Source of the DNA: Lichenibacterium dinghuense
GTDB lineage: Bacteria > Pseudomonadota > Alphaproteobacteria > Rhizobiales > Beijerinckiaceae
DNA: 64,000 bases
Assembly: GCF_021730615.1 (NCBI RefSeq)
Contig: NZ_JAJLMN010000001.1
Span: 2,367,501 to 2,431,500, forward strand
Reading direction: 5' to 3'
Positions 63,985 to 64,000 of this stretch are shown here, in pieces (position 1 is the first letter of the stretch; the number at the start of each line of letters is the position of its first letter). The notes under the pieces are model-generated. The model saw only the letters and a list, made by a program, of their open reading frames with translations. It made no database searches and was not told the DNA's origin. A program made the position numbers and the translations under genes.

Positions 63985-64000
63985 GCCGGCTCCGGCGGCC

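Overview
The window is a very G+C-rich (roughly 70% by eye), densely coding chromosomal segment. It looks like an alphaproteobacterium, probably of the Hyphomicrobiales (Rhizobiales). The evidence is the order rho - mnmE - mnmG - rsmG - parA - parB with parS sites, a DUF4167 gene upstream of rho, an L31 protein without zinc cysteines next to an ABC exporter, and a SWIB protein with a lysine/alanine-rich tail. The family cannot be fixed from the sequence. The parABS locus suggests the chromosomal origin is not far away. No rRNA, tRNA, CRISPR array, prophage or intact insertion sequence was seen.

Layout. 0-5 kb: a 52-residue membrane peptide, UbiB, aspartate ammonia-lyase and an AraC regulator. 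5-11.5 kb: two GT4 glycosyltransferases (one of the actinobacterial glycogen-synthase type), an ABC exporter, ribosomal protein L31, an alpha/beta hydrolase and a Mop/TOBE molybdate-binding protein. 11.8-19.5 kb: a type IA topoisomerase with an altered TOPRIM motif, an isolated mdcG-mdcB pair, an M20 hydrolase, a small methyltransferase, an SDR and an aldo/keto reductase. 19.5-20.4 kb: an A+T-rich, nearly gene-free island. 20.4-26 kb: L,D-transpeptidase, a TPP enzyme overlapping a CoA-transferase, the SWIB protein, and a nucleotidyltransferase-fold protein whose start codon sits inside a perfect inverted repeat.

26-38 kb is an aromatic catabolic island. A minus-strand set (LysR regulator, shikimate dehydrogenase, MHS permease, pcaH, pcaG, pcaB and a BKACE/DUF849 enzyme) diverges from quiC. 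quiC converges on pobA-pcaD-pcaC. Together they could turn shikimate/3-dehydroshikimate and 4-hydroxybenzoate into protocatechuate and then beta-ketoadipate. The usual last steps (pcaIJ, pcaF) are absent, and a BKACE lies 9 bp after pcaB. It may cleave beta-ketoadipate with acetyl-CoA instead; this is the most interesting functional hypothesis here.

38-54 kb is housekeeping: ubiA, a secreted Cys protein, rsmE, an SDR, YqgE, a DsbD-type periplasmic domain, a peroxiredoxin, rlmN, DUF4167, rho, mnmE, mnmG, rsmG, parA and parB. Two strong parS sites lie here, and weaker parS-like sites are scattered at 5.8, 37.8 and 42.7 kb. 54-64 kb holds a cytochrome c / VOC / Tat small subunit / GMC oxidoreductase / secreted protein operon, a PilZ protein, a periplasmic glucan protein, a spore-photoproduct-lyase-like radical SAM protein and an NDUFAF5-like methyltransferase. 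Intergenic spaces carry recurrent palindromic elements, including two near-equivalent composite elements at 27.9 and 47.9 kb.
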